From positions 1,608,495 through 1,672,494 of the forward strand of contig JACAXG010000168.1 in assembly GCA_018881555.1 (NCBI GenBank): a stretch of DNA of 64,000 bases, read 5' to 3'. Under the pieces are notes generated by a model. The model did no database searches, had not been told where the DNA came from, and saw nothing but the letters and a program-made list of their open reading frames with translations. Made by a program: the position numbers and the translations under genes. This document shows, piece by piece, positions 1 to 11,210 of the stretch. The stretch is from Amblyornis subalaris. Its lineage: Eukaryota > Chordata > Aves > Passeriformes > Ptilonorhynchidae. Numbering within the stretch: position 1 is the first letter of the stretch; the number at the start of each line of letters is the position of its first letter.

Positions 1-256
1 CACACGAGCCCGGAACACGGATCCCACAGTTAATGCAGGAATAGCAGGAGGCTTTTCCAAGATCCATTTACCAAGGAACAAAGCAAGTACAGTCTCACGC
101 ACGCCTTTCCCATTGTATGGAATTTTACTTCCAGCCAAACACTTCTTTCCTTAAATCCAACAAGATTCCTTACCTGAGACTGACAGATTCTTCCTCAGCC
201 AAGGCTGAGAGACCCCTTACTCATCCCAGAGCCTCACTTGTTGGATTCATACTACT

Positions 257-606
257 GAAATCCATGCAGTGAATTCCATAGCCATAAACCCTCTATGAAA
301 TCCATGCAGTGAATTCCATAGCCATAAACCCTCTATGAAATCCATGTACTGAATTCCGTCAGCCATAAACCTTGTATGAAATCCATGTATTCCATAGCCA
401 TAAACCCTGTATGAAATCCATGCAGTGGATTCCATAGCCATAAACCTTGTATGAAATCCGTGCAGTGAATTCCATCAGCCATAAAATCTGTACGAAATCC
501 ATGTAATTAATTCCATAGCCATAAACCTTGTATGAAATCCATGCAGTGAATTCCATTAACCATAAACCTTGTATGAAATCCCTGTATTCCATAGCCATAA
601 ACCTTG
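257..606. repeat. Minisatellite, about 40-bp unit, nearly nine copies
   Basis: A tandem array whose unit begins gaaatccatg and ends with ccataaacc plus a short variable end. Full units are 40 or 41 bp; at least two are about 35 bp because part of the segment between gaaatccatg and ttccatag is missing. Units differ by a few substitutions. The array is open in some minus-strand frames, giving repeated peptides, but this is a by-product of the repeat and not a gene. Confidence 0.93.
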
Positions 607-3150
607 TCCACACGGGACTCAGACTGGAGCCAGCTGCACCCGGACTCCACCAGGGGTCCACTCCGAACCTCACAGCTCAATGGGGAGAGTCTCCCCTACC
701 CTTTAGTGTCTCTGGTCACTGTGTCAGTCATCTGGAACTCATTTCTTAAGTTGCACTTTTGCATCATCCCATTAAAGCCCTTCTGCCAATACCTTTGGAG
801 ATGACTCGAAGTGTTTAACTCACCCATGTGTGACACACTCTGCTGCACCACAGAGCAGGGAGAGGGATGGAAAAACAAACCACATTCACTTTCTGAGTGT
901 CTCATGCTCTCGGTGAAGAGTTTGATTTCTCATTTGAGTGACTTGGTTCCTCTGTAAGTTAAAGACGCCCTTTGTAAGAACCCTCTGCCAGCTTTCTGGA
1001 GCCCAGTGTGGNGTGCAGTGCTGCCGACTCTGATTTCAGGGCAGCTTTCTGGCAGCCACTTATGGGGTAACACAGAGCAAAAGTTGTCACAGATGCTTGG
1101 AAATCTGTTCAGCCTTCCCCTGGAAACTGCTGTCTTCCCCATCCCACATCCGAGTTCCTGGAAGTACAGGGAGTCCCTGAGCTCCCATCCAGGGTGTGTG
1201 ATTCCTGACTGAGGCAGCAGGATCACTCGAACATGAATAAAGGCTGCTACTACCCTCTAAATCCGTGATTTCAAGAGGCTCCTCACTCTCTGCAGTGAAC
1301 ATCTGCCAGACTGAAGCTGGGATTGAATAAAAAAAGCTGTTGCTCGATTCCCATCCCACTCCACATTCGGGGTTGTGATTTTCCTCAGGGCTCCATCGTT
1401 ATCAGAGAGGAGAAGTTGTCAGCAGAGGTTAACTGGACCAGATCTTCCCCGCCCACATTAAACTGATTTTGGGAAGTGACAGTCACCTCAATCTAAAGAT
1501 AATTTCTTGCTCATCGCTGCAGAGCAGTCCCAAACCCTCCGAGGGCTGTAAGAAAATATCCTGCCCATGACAACACTTGAGGAATAGGAAATATCGAAGT
1601 GATTCATCTTGTTCATTCCCAGATAGAATGGCTTTATTTCCACCCATTTCTGGCGGAGGCACTGCCCCCTCCCACAGCACCCCTTGCCTGCTCTGTCACT
1701 GCTGTCTCTTTTCTCCCCGCGAAGGACAAGGCTGATCAGGAGTCCCTCAGCTGTCAGCAGAGACAGATCACTGGGCTGCTTCTAACCCAACATCATCCCA
1801 GCAGCTTAAAATGGAGCACTTTGCTTAAACAGAGGAAAATTAAAAGACAGACGTGACATGTCACCTGAAAAATGAAATGGAGCCCAGCTTTAAATAGAAA
1901 ACAGGGAAGAAATGTCTCTATTTTTCAAAACAGCTCTCTAAACTGAAAGGGGATGCCACAGTCCCAGGTGGCAGGCATACCCTGAGTGCAAACNGGCTCT
2001 TCCTGGTGCCAGGCTGGGCTCCCCAGCTCCCAGCCGTGCCCTCCGTGCCCCTCAGCCTCACACCAGGGTGTTCCGTGCTGCCCAGCATTAAATCCCATCT
2101 CTGAGCACCAAAACAGGACCAGCAGCCAGCACAATCCAAGGGCTGCTCCCCTGGAAAGGGAACAATTGTGCCTACCTGTTCTCCTGGTTCNAATATTCCC
2201 AGCAGTGAAGCTCCCGTGGGTTGCCCAAGGGTGACTTTGTTCCAAAGCAGAGACATTAAAAACAAACTTCCCAGCTTTCCTCCTCACGCCGGCAGCAGTG
2301 CAGGGAGTGGGAATTCAGCCCCAGCAAGGCACCGGCTGTGCTTCCCGTGCCTGCGTCAGATCANTTGTCTTTATTGACACAGCCAGGCTGGAAACGGGAC
2401 TAAACGTGAAACCCCTCAGCCTTGCCAGGGGGCGGGGGCGCTGATGGTCACCCCCACCCTGTCACCCAGACCACAGCGCCCAGCCCAGCCCTCCCCACCC
2501 AGAGTGGGCAGCCCTGCATCACCCAGGCCCGGCAGGGGACACCTGGATGAGCGAGCCAGGAGAACTCCTCACTGCAGACAGGATTTATGGAAGGGATAAG
2601 CCCCTTCAGCTCCTGCCCCATTTCCTACCCAGGCTGTTTCGTGGCGAACGTGTCCCACTCCCCTTCCGGAGGTCGGGCACGGCTCCAGTTTTACTGTGTC
2701 GGAATAAACCCCCTCTGGTTTCTTTTTATTGCTGCCACAAGCTGCGTTTGTGGCCTGTGAAACTCGAGCAGGAAATCAGCTCCTGCTTCGAAGGCCCGTG
2801 CCAAGGGTTTACGGTTCTGCATCCCAGGACTCGAGCAGGAGCAGGAGGATCTCCTGGCCCGGGCACCTTTCTTTGCTGTAATGAATTCTGTGAAACGCTG
2901 ACTAAGAAATGCCTCGGGCTGTGCCGAGTGCCACCATCTGGGATCTGAGCTCTGCAAAGGGCTCCGGTGAGGCTTCGAATCTCCAGCATTAAAGATTCCT
3001 CGTTGCTGCTGCTGCTTAACCAAGCTCGGGATGGATGGGAAGCTTTGGGGTGCACCTTGTGTGAATTTTCTGGAAATTTACAGGCCACGGTGTGAAGGGC
3101 TCGAGGCACAGACCTCACCCCTCCTGCCCAAGGGAGCTGCTCCCTCCTGA
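607..3150. other. Intergenic or intronic DNA, nothing recognised
   Basis: Only short unrelated open frames occur on both strands. I see no conserved protein motif, no splice-bounded coding exon, no RNA gene and no CR1 tail. Isolated N bases near 1012, 1994, 2191 and 2364 interrupt the sequence. Confidence 0.5.
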
Positions 3151-3159
3151 GCACTGTCA

Positions 3160-3272
3160 GAGCACAAACACCCAAATAAACCCCCAAAACACACAAACCA
3201 CCCCCCCAAACACACAAATAAACCCCCCAAACACACAAACAACCCCCCAAACACACAAACAACCCCCCAAAA
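3160..3272. repeat. A/C-rich minisatellite (acacaaa plus poly-C unit)
   Basis: About six imperfect copies of an 18-20 bp unit made of an aaacacacaaa-type block followed by a run of five to seven C. Length differences in the C-run and occasional ataaa variants suggest slippage. On the minus strand it reads as an artificial G/V/F/C-rich repeat peptide. Confidence 0.85.
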
Positions 3273-3524
3273 CTCTCTGCACATGGGTTTCAGACAATAA
3301 ACTCACAATGTGCAAAGCTGTTGCCAACAACTCTGAGGGAAGGTGTTGCCTACACACAGTTTAACTCATCCCACGACATTCCCACTTTCCCATCACCTTT
3401 CCCGACTGTCACAGAGCCGGGAGGTCTCTGTGCCCTGTGCTGGGATGGAAACACTGTGGAGCCACGGGATATTTTGGAAAACGAAGAAGAAACAAAACCC
3501 CCAGAGCTGGGAGCTGCCAATCGA

Positions 3525-3595
3525 TACTTCAAAAGTTGGACTCAATGATCTTGGAGGTCTTTTCCAACCTGAAGGATTCTGTGATTTTGCTTTAT
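3525..3595 (+). mobile_element. CR1 LINE 3' tail fragment
   Basis: It contains the typical plus-strand CR1 3' end: ttggactcaatgatcttgg, then ggtcttttccaacc and gattctgtga. Only the last 70 or so bases are recognisable. CR1 copies are commonly 5' truncated, because reverse transcription starts at the 3' end. Confidence 0.75.
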
Positions 3596-4534
3596 TTTGG
3601 GGACCCTATTACGTGGTGATGAAGTTTTCCATCCCCACAGATTTAAACACCAGTTATTAATCCTAATCACTTCAAAAATAACAAGTCCAGGTAATGGCAC
3701 CTTTGTCTTTACAATTTTTAGAGAGCTGCGTAAGGAAATTCGCACATGGTTGGTCTTGATTTCCAGTCAGCTTGGACAATCAGAGTTAACACAGAAGAGG
3801 ATCAATATTTTGAAAGAATAAAGTAGATAATCGAGGTAATTATAACTCTATCAATCCCAGATTGCTCTCCAGCACAGGCTCATAAAGAACACCATTCATC
3901 AAGAATTAAAGGTAGGGAATAGAATTCAGCCAATCAACAGGAATCAGAGGAGAATAAATTTGCCATCTTGGTATTTTCAGTGATAATGAACAACACTACT
4001 GATGTCACAAACTGCTGTATTCCCTAGCACNAAGAAGGCAAAAACCACCCGTGTGAAATATAAACCTGTGCCTGAGGAGCAGAACTTTCCTTTCCCCCTC
4101 CTGCAAGAAGAGAGACAAGAACTCCTTTGCACCCCTCGAGACTTCAAACTCCTTCAGATGAGGTTTAACTCCTCGGGAGAGCTTTGGGAGCTTTTGCTCG
4201 AGATTTCACACTCGAGTGCCCCTTCAGAGCCCTGTGTTCCCTTAATTACTGGGATAAAGGAGGCAAAAGTATCCCCGGGCAGCTCCCACTCGCTTCCCAA
4301 ACGATTCCCTGCTTGTCCCAGCCCCTCGGGATCTCACTGGTGGCATTCAGGAAGAAGCAGCCAACTGCACCAGGCTCTGTAATTATAGACCTGTTGCTAA
4401 TGAGTGTTTGATTAACTCACCGCTGCTGCATGGTGGCTCTAAATAAATAATATTACACAGCTCATTTCCCNCTCTGAGCTCTGAGCAGCCCCCAGTGCCA
4501 GCCCTGCCTCGAACCTGCATCTCAGCCCCGGACA
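3596..4534. other. Non-coding, AT-rich, nothing recognised
   Basis: This stretch has no repeat family I can name and no open frame with conserved motifs. It separates two CR1 fragments. Confidence 0.45.
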
Positions 4535-4700
4535 GCAGGAGGAATTTCTCCATGGAAAGGGTGGATAAACATCAGAAAGGGCTGCCCAGGGAGGTTTGGA
4601 GTGCCCATCCCTGGAGGTGTCCAAGGAATTCCTGGACGTGGCACTCGGTGCTCTGGGCTGGGGACAGGGTGGGCATTGGGCACAGCTTGGACTCGATGCA
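4535..4700 (+). mobile_element. CR1 LINE 3' fragment
   Basis: Recognised by the ordered CR1 signposts: ggaatttctccatggaaagg, a gggctgcccagggaggtttg block, a second block around ctggaggtgtccaagga, and ctggacgtggcactcggtgc. The same subfamily appears inverted at 16568-16815 and 51862-52085. The final gattctg tail is missing or diverged. Confidence 0.85.
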
Positions 4701-6462
4701 AATAAATAAACTGGCAAGAAATCTCATGGGAACAGCAGATTTTTAACCGAATATTGTGCATTAGTTCATAATTAGTTCTGAATTTACAGTGGCAAGGAGT
4801 AGCAATGAAAACCTGGTTTAGTCCCTANGATAATTCAAGTGGACAGAGGAACCAGCAGCGTGTGACTTTCATGTCCCACGGAACTGAACAAAAACAGCTG
4901 CAGCATCAGCAAGCAAAAAACTGCAATGAATGGACCACAAATAAGCACAGAGAAGAATCTGAATGTTGTCAGCAAAGTTTATGATTCATGTTTCTTCATC
5001 TAAAATTAATCTGCATCTAAAAATCTCCAGTATAAACATGGCATTCAGTCATCTCCAGAGTGAGCAGCAGTGAGAGATTCCTCATTCCCAGGCTCACCTG
5101 GACTCAGGGTGTTCCTCCTGTGCTAAATTAGCACGCTCAGACCGCAGGGATTTATGGATGGGATGGTCTGTGACACTGGGAAGGGCACAGGCAGCACCCA
5201 GGAAGGTCTTTATTTGGAAACTCTGTGGTTTTGAACAAGAAAAAGGTTTGGTCACAACCAGATAAAGCAGCTTAAAGAAAGACCTGAGATTTCTCTGACA
5301 AATATGAGATAAAACATTGTCCCTCGTGGATTCACTTGGGGCAGGAGTGTAAGGCTGGGCAGGAGCTTCTGCTGGCCAGGAAGGTTGGAAATCCTCTTCA
5401 TTCAAGGCTACTTTTGGGCATTTTTCACCAAAATTCCCTTTACTCTCACCTGTTTAAGCTCTTTTCTTTCATGGTCTCAGTATTTGAGCCAAACCCTGAA
5501 TATTCATCAGCTGGGCCTGAGCGTGCCCAGCTCTGAACAACTGCAGAGACCCCAAATTGTGCCACAGGAAAGCAAAACTGGGCAAGTTTTCCATGCAAAA
5601 GCTGCAGGAGGGAATTCACCCCTTGCCCAGCACANCTCTGTAATTCCCTCCCTGTTTCCAGGCCCACCTGGCAGGACAGGGATGCACGGGGACAACACAG
5701 CACACTGTGGAGCTGTTCAGAGAAACCCAGAAAGTGGCTTTAAAAATGGTGATTTTCTTTTTTTTTTTCACTCCCTCGATGGATCCAGGGGTCCACAGGG
5801 GTGGAGGAGGAGCTGCAGCCCACAGATGCAGTTTGAGACTGCTTTTAAAAACTCCCACGTGGGTGTTTGCCAAAAAGATCTTCTTTTTCACATCTTATTT
5901 TCTTCCCTGCTCATGAAACAACCGATTTTTATTCCTATTTACACAGTCCACCACAAAGCAAACGAAAAACTTGTCCTGACAAGTTGCAAAGTGCTAAATT
6001 GGCCGAAAATAAAAGTTCTTGTTGGGAAACAAATTCCAGGTGTGGCTGCCGGGCTCCTCCCACCCCAGGCTGCAGCACCGAAGGGTCCACACAGCAGCCT
6101 GGACAATGCTCTCCCCAATCCTTTAGATCCCTCCATACACATTTATCACCACTTTTCTGCTTGGAGTTTATTTTACCCCAAAATCCCCTGACTCCACCAA
6201 CACTGCACTTTTTAGTGGGTCCTAACTTGCCTTTTCAGGAAATTATTCCTTTGAGGAAAAAAAAAAACCACCCACCTTAACTATAGAGTTGATTCTCCCA
6301 CTGCACCAATTAATTCTATTTCCTTCACTGCAATTAAATATAATTTCCACCAGCACAGGAGATCCAGCTCCCNGAGGCCAGACCCTCTCTGTAAATCCCT
6401 CAGGAATTCACTGGAGCTCACATCTCAGAGTGCTGCTATCGATTGATTGGTTTTTATCACAG
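4701..6462. other. Non-coding, nothing recognised
   Basis: Short open frames only. A T-run near 5758-5770 and an A-run near 6257-6268 are simple slippage tracts. Confidence 0.45.
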
Positions 6463-6560
6463 GCTCCTCAGGGCACGGTGCTGGAGCTGCCNTGGAACGA
6501 CCCCACCACCCTCAGCTGCCTCTGGAAGCTCCTCCAGGCACGACACAACTCAAAACAACG
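6463..6560 (+). CDS. Candidate internal exon of an unidentified gene
   Basis: A 98-nt segment is bounded by a good acceptor (pyrimidine-rich tract ending tttttatcacag) and a strong donor (acg followed by gtgagaaa). It is open in the frame starting at its first base and would encode a short hydrophobic and basic stretch including the run W-N-D-P-T-T-L-S-C-L-W-K-L-L. It would start in phase 0 and end two bases into a codon. I do not recognise the peptide, and no partner exon nearby joins it in frame. It may belong to a plus-strand gene with large introns, or it may be a chance open segment between splice-like sites. Confidence 0.25.
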
Positions 6561-7264
6561 GTGAGAAAGGATAAATAATCATTAAAAAAAAGGCTGTGGA
6601 GCACNTGGTTTACAGCAGGGGCTGGGAAGGGCCAGGCAAGGTCCCAGCGCCTGCAGTTGGCTGTTAAATGTGGATTTACAGTGATTGGATCTTGTGCAAT
6701 AAACCTGCCTGCACACCTGACCTCCCTGACGTCCTTCCTCATAGCCCAGCTCAGGCACAGGAGCATTTTCCGAGGGTTTGTTACAACTTTGGGCTCGCCA
6801 AGGTCATTACATCAGCAGAGCAGCCTGTTGTGGGTGAGGCTGTCCACTGGGATCAGAACACGGACTGAGAATTCAGGAATATCTTGATCCGTGCATGTGG
6901 CTCATCGGGATTTTGGGCCTTGGCCTGCATCCATCCTATCCCTGCCCTTGGAGATCCCAGATGTGTTGGCATCATTTGAACTGATCCCCCCCAAACCANT
7001 CTCATTTCTGCGCCGTCTCTGGAGGCTCACGTGGCTCTTGTTCACAGGCAAAAGCCCCACAGGTAACAAGATTTAGGTAATTATTCCCCATGGGGACCAT
7101 GAGACATAAAACCTGTAAAACACTCACCCACAGGAGCTGTTTTACAGCTGGGAACAGCAGGATGTCAAACCCATGGATGGTTGGAGCTCCAGCATTCTGG
7201 CCTGTCTCCTTTTTAACCCATTTACACCTTTTTTTCACCCGGTTCTCTCACATGATGTGGTGGA
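6561..7264. other. Non-coding, nothing recognised
   Basis: No supported exon or repeat. Confidence 0.4.
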
Positions 7265-7267
7265 GGA

Positions 7268-7540
7268 TCAGAGAATCATGGAATGGTTTGGGTTGGAAGG
7301 GACCTTAAACNTCATCCAGTCCCACCATGGGCAGGGACACCTTCCACTGTCCCAGGCTGCTCCAAGCCCCATCCAGCCTGGCCTTGGACACTCCCAGGGA
7401 TGAGGCAGCCACAGCTTCTCTGGGCANCCTGTGCCAGGGCCTCCCCACCCTCCCATCAAATGAGAACACTCCTGGGAATAACATCCTTCTCGGGAAGCCC
7501 CACCTGGACCTGTTGGAAGGTCAGACAAAGGGCAGAGCTG
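7268..7540 (-). mobile_element. CR1 LINE 3' end, minus strand
   Basis: Reads on the plus strand as the reverse complement of a CR1 3' end: cagagaatcatggaatgg, gggttggaagggacctt, ccttccactgtcccaggctg, ccagcctggccttggacac, then the cagcttctctggg and ctgtgccagggcctccccac blocks. These signposts occur in the same order in the copies at 9484 and 10918, which helps define the family inside this window. Confidence 0.93.
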
Positions 7541-8160
7541 GAGCCAGGGGAGCCCTGTTAAACAGCAACCAGAGAGCAGNAACAGCTCATCCAATTCCTG
7601 CCTGTTTCCTCCAGGAAGCATCCTGGGGGCAGGGTCTGCGTGTGCCAGCAGCCCCTGGCTGCAGAGCCCAGCCCAGAGCCCTCGGCTGGGCTGCCCACAC
7701 AGGGAGCCCGGGGGGGCCCAGGGCTGGGGGTGTTTCGCACGTGGAGGCTGAGACAGGGCTGGGAGGATAAATCAGAGCTGCTGAACTCCAAACTGAATAG
7801 TTTGCTTNGAAAAACAACTCTTCCCTGCCGCAGGAATAAGGATCTACCCTTCTTCATGTCTGAGGGCAAGTCTAACANGAGCAAAGAAAGGGGGAAGGAG
7901 GTGCAGATGCCTCCTGATGGGCTGAAGCAGCAGGGGCTGCACCCCAGGCACTGCAGAATGCTCTCCTCTCTTTTTGTTTAATAATTTCTGTGCAGTTCTG
8001 AGTCCAAAAGGGAGAAGANACTTTGAGCTGATGCTCTCCTCCGTTCAGCAGAGACAGCCAGAGGTGCCTTTCTGAACTACAAACGTTATAAATCCCCAGA
8101 AATCCTTGGGAAGCCTCAGTGCCAGCTGCAGCTCTGCTCTGGTGCAGCCCTGGGCGATGG
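7541..8160. other. Non-coding, nothing recognised
   Basis: GC-rich spacer with several single N bases and no supported exon. Confidence 0.4.
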
Positions 8161-8165
8161 TGCAG

Positions 8166-8284
8166 NCCTCCTCATCCTCCTCCTCCTTTTCCTCCTCCTT
8201 CTTCTTCTCTTCCTCCTCTTCCTTCTTCTCTTCCTCCTCTTTCTTCTTCTTTTCTCTTTCTCCTCCTCCTCCTCTTCCTCCTGC
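8166..8284. repeat. Polypyrimidine (tcc/ttc) microsatellite
   Basis: About 120 bases are almost purely C and T, built from tcc and ttc triplets with interruptions. The complementary strand is purine-only. Such mirror-like homopurine tracts can form triplex DNA and slip during replication. Open frames through it (poly-Ser, poly-Pro, poly-Lys/Glu) are artefacts of composition. Confidence 0.93.
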
Positions 8285-9483
8285 TTCAAGCAGTGGAGGG
8301 GAATGCAAGCCTGGGAGAGCCCTCTGAGCCTTCCGTTCATCCAGAGCTGCCTTAAACCTTCCCAGCAGCACAGAAACGTTCCTTGGCACCCCTTTGTTTC
8401 CCGAGGGCAGGGCAAGGAGCTCCCTCCGGGGTCCACAGAGCTGGGAGCTGCTGGTTTGATCGTGCAGAGCATCAGAAGGAGATGCCAGGGCACGGCCAGG
8501 TTTGGATGTCTGCTCGCAGCAGAGGGTGTTTCATTCCTGGAGCAGCTGTTCAAGGCTGTGTTTGAGAGGGAGGCCCAGGCTGGACACCAGTTCCCTTCTC
8601 CCTCTCCATCCACCTCCTGTTCCCGCTGGCTCAGGCAGTCCCTTGGCTGTGCCACCACATCCCCACTGCTAAAACCTCCCTTGTAAAAGCAACAAACACT
8701 GAATCCTCTCTCAGCGTGGCAGGAGATGCCACCAGGCCCTGCTGTGGGTGACGCAGGAGCGAAGTTTGAGCTCGGTGACTGCGGCAGGGAGGGACACTCA
8801 GCTCCCAGTGCTGCCTGGGAACGGCTCAGCTTCGGTCACGCCTTCCCTCGAGGAATTCATGGGCAGCAATCGGATGTTCCCCCCCTGCTTTTCATCACAG
8901 CTCATCACAAACTGGGATGGGGTTGGGGAAAGGGCACGGGAGAGAGAGGCCGGGATGGGATGAGGGAACGAATCCAGCCTTGGAGAGGAACTGACGTTGC
9001 AGTTTTTGCCCCGCTTATTTTACAGTAAATAAAGAATTAAGGAAGATTGCTGGGAATGTGTCCATTCAGGCAGCAGCTGAGTTTCCTGTTCACTGCTTTG
9101 GGATGCTGAGGGAGGAGGGGAAAGTGTGGAGACATCACAATGAGCAGTAAGTGACTGGTGACTACCCAAACCCTGACTCTGCACTTGTGCTGCCAAGGAT
9201 AGAAATGAGAGATGTGAGCTCACAAAAACTCCTTTTTAGTGAATGATGGTGAACAGAAGAAATAAATCCATCTCTCAGGGAGATAGGGAGTGCGAAGCAA
9301 TTTATCATGGCATTTATCGTGGATGAGGGAATAGCACCCAGGCTCTGCTCCCCAGGTTTTCCCTGCGCCAGCCCCACGAGCAGAGCAGCCCCAGCTCCCC
9401 CACTCTGCTCCCACTGCCTGGGCCTGGAGCCAGGACGAGGAATGGCCTTGCCAAAGCCCACTGTGAACAGGAGCAGCTCCGAT
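8285..9483. other. Non-coding, nothing recognised
   Basis: No named repeat and no supported exon on either strand. Confidence 0.4.
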
Positions 9484-9765
9484 CACAGAATCATGGAATG
9501 GGTTGGGTTGGAAGGACCTTAAAGCTCATCTGTCCCACCCCCTGCCACGGGCAGGGACACCTTCCACTATCCCAGGCTGCTCCAAGCCCCATCCAACCTG
9601 GCCTTGGACACTGCCAGGGATGGGGCAGCCACAGCTTCTCTGAGAACCTGTGCCAGGGCCTCCCCACCCTCACAGGGCAGAATCTCTTCCCAATATCCCA
9701 TCTAACCCTGCCCTCTGTCAATTCGAAGCCATTCCCCTCTGTGTTTAATTAACCCTGTCACGTGC
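9484..9765 (-). mobile_element. CR1 LINE 3' end, minus strand
   Basis: Reverse-complement CR1 3' end beginning cacagaatcatggaatgg and running through the ccttccactatcccaggctg, ccaacctggccttggacac and cagcttctctgagaacctg blocks to the older part around attcgaagccattcccctc. Slightly longer than the copy at 7268. Confidence 0.93.
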
Positions 9766-10917
9766 TAAGCCTGCCCTTGTTTCTCCACCTCACAGGAAAC
9801 TCTGGGCTCACAGGGAGGGGGAAGCTGCTGGGAAACCAGGAGATGTTTGGATGAGCATCCTGGCTGCACCAGGAAGAGGGAAGGAAGGAGTACCTGTGCT
9901 GACATCACACCTTTCAGAGCCAGCCGTGGCAACAAGCTCTGAACAGGGAAGCAGGAAACCCTGAGCTGACCCAGGCCCTCCCCTGTTATCTGTACCTTTG
10001 CTTTATTATGTTTAACCAGGCTTTTGCTCTGAAGGGAGAACATCCCAAGAGAAAANGGCACCAAAATCTTCTGTCAGCGCCAACTCTGCAGATCCAATAA
10101 AGCCTCGGAACAGCCTCGAGTCAGCAGAGCCAGGCACTGAACAGGTTTTCTTTGTGACCTTGGCTTTTTCACAGAAAACCAGATTGCACTGAAATCCGAC
10201 TTTTCCCACAGGAAGGTTCCATTTGTCACTTAAAAAACCCAACTCNCTACCACGAAAATCTGCCGGGTCTGTCACGCCGTTGTTTCAGCTCTGTATTTCT
10301 TTCCAGGCTGTAAAACAGATTCTGAGGCCATGGAGAGAGAAATCAGATGGAGAAAAAGGGCTGGGAGGGACCCTGAGGAGCTGTTGAGGCAGNCCCAACT
10401 ATATTTTAAGCTGCTGGAGATGACACTTGGAGATGCAGGTTCCACGTTCTCGTTACGCAGTCTCCCAGGGGGAGCACACGGAGGGATTTTTCGAGGCTCT
10501 ATCCTAAATCTTTCTTGCTGCANTTTATTGCTGTGACTTCTTTTCCTGCCCTCAGCAGACTCTGGGATGTGTTTATTCCTCTTCCTGCAGCCCTTCCTGC
10601 ATCTGCAGAGCAGCACCACGAGCGGCCCTGGCTGTGCTGTCACTGACCCAGAGCCCACCCTGCCCCNGCTCTGCCCCTCCCTCCTGCTCATTCCTCAGAG
10701 CTCCCTGAGCCCTCCCGGGGCTTTCCTGAAGTGCAAACCTGGAAAGAGCAGCGAGAGGAAGGACTCCCCCCCTGCTCCCACACCCCACACCCCACTCCCC
10801 TGGACGGGCACTGCTGCTGGGTTTGCTCTGCTCAGCATTAGCTGGGGGGTTTGGTTCATTCCCTGTTTTCTGTGCGTGAGTTTGATGTCCTTTCCCAAGC
10901 AATACCTTCCTAACTGA
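9766..10917. other. Non-coding, one weak exon-like segment
   Basis: A segment after a good acceptor near 10305 is open in one frame and reads M-E-R-E-I-R-W-R-K-R, but it lacks a convincing donor and is not supported further. Otherwise nothing is recognised. Confidence 0.35.
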
Positions 10918-11210
10918 TCATGGAATCACAGAATGGTTTGGGTTGGAAGGACACTTAAGGATCATCCAGTTCCATCCCCTGCCCTGAGCAGGGACACCTT
11001 CCACTATCCCAGGCTGCTCCAAGCCCGATCCAACCTGGCCTTGGACNCTTCCAGGGATGGGGCAGCCACAGCTCCTCTGGACAACCTGTGCCAGGGCCTC
11101 CCCACCCTCACAGGGAAGGATTTCTNCTCCAGGCTGAACTATCCCAATTCTCTCAGCTTTTCCCAATCCTCTTGGCCTTTNCTCCATCCACTCCTGCTGC
11201 ACTCAGTGAT
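10918..11210 (-). mobile_element. CR1 LINE 3' end, minus strand
   Basis: Same family and orientation as 7268 and 9484, starting tcatggaatcacagaatgg. It extends further into the element, through the typical ccaggctgaactatcccaa and ctctcagcttttcccaatcc blocks. Confidence 0.92.

Noticed and set aside
10306..10430. Exon-like segment reading M-E-R-E-I-R-W-R-K-R
   Set aside because: The acceptor is good, but the donor is weak (gcag then gttcc), and the phase does not connect with the candidate exon at 6463.
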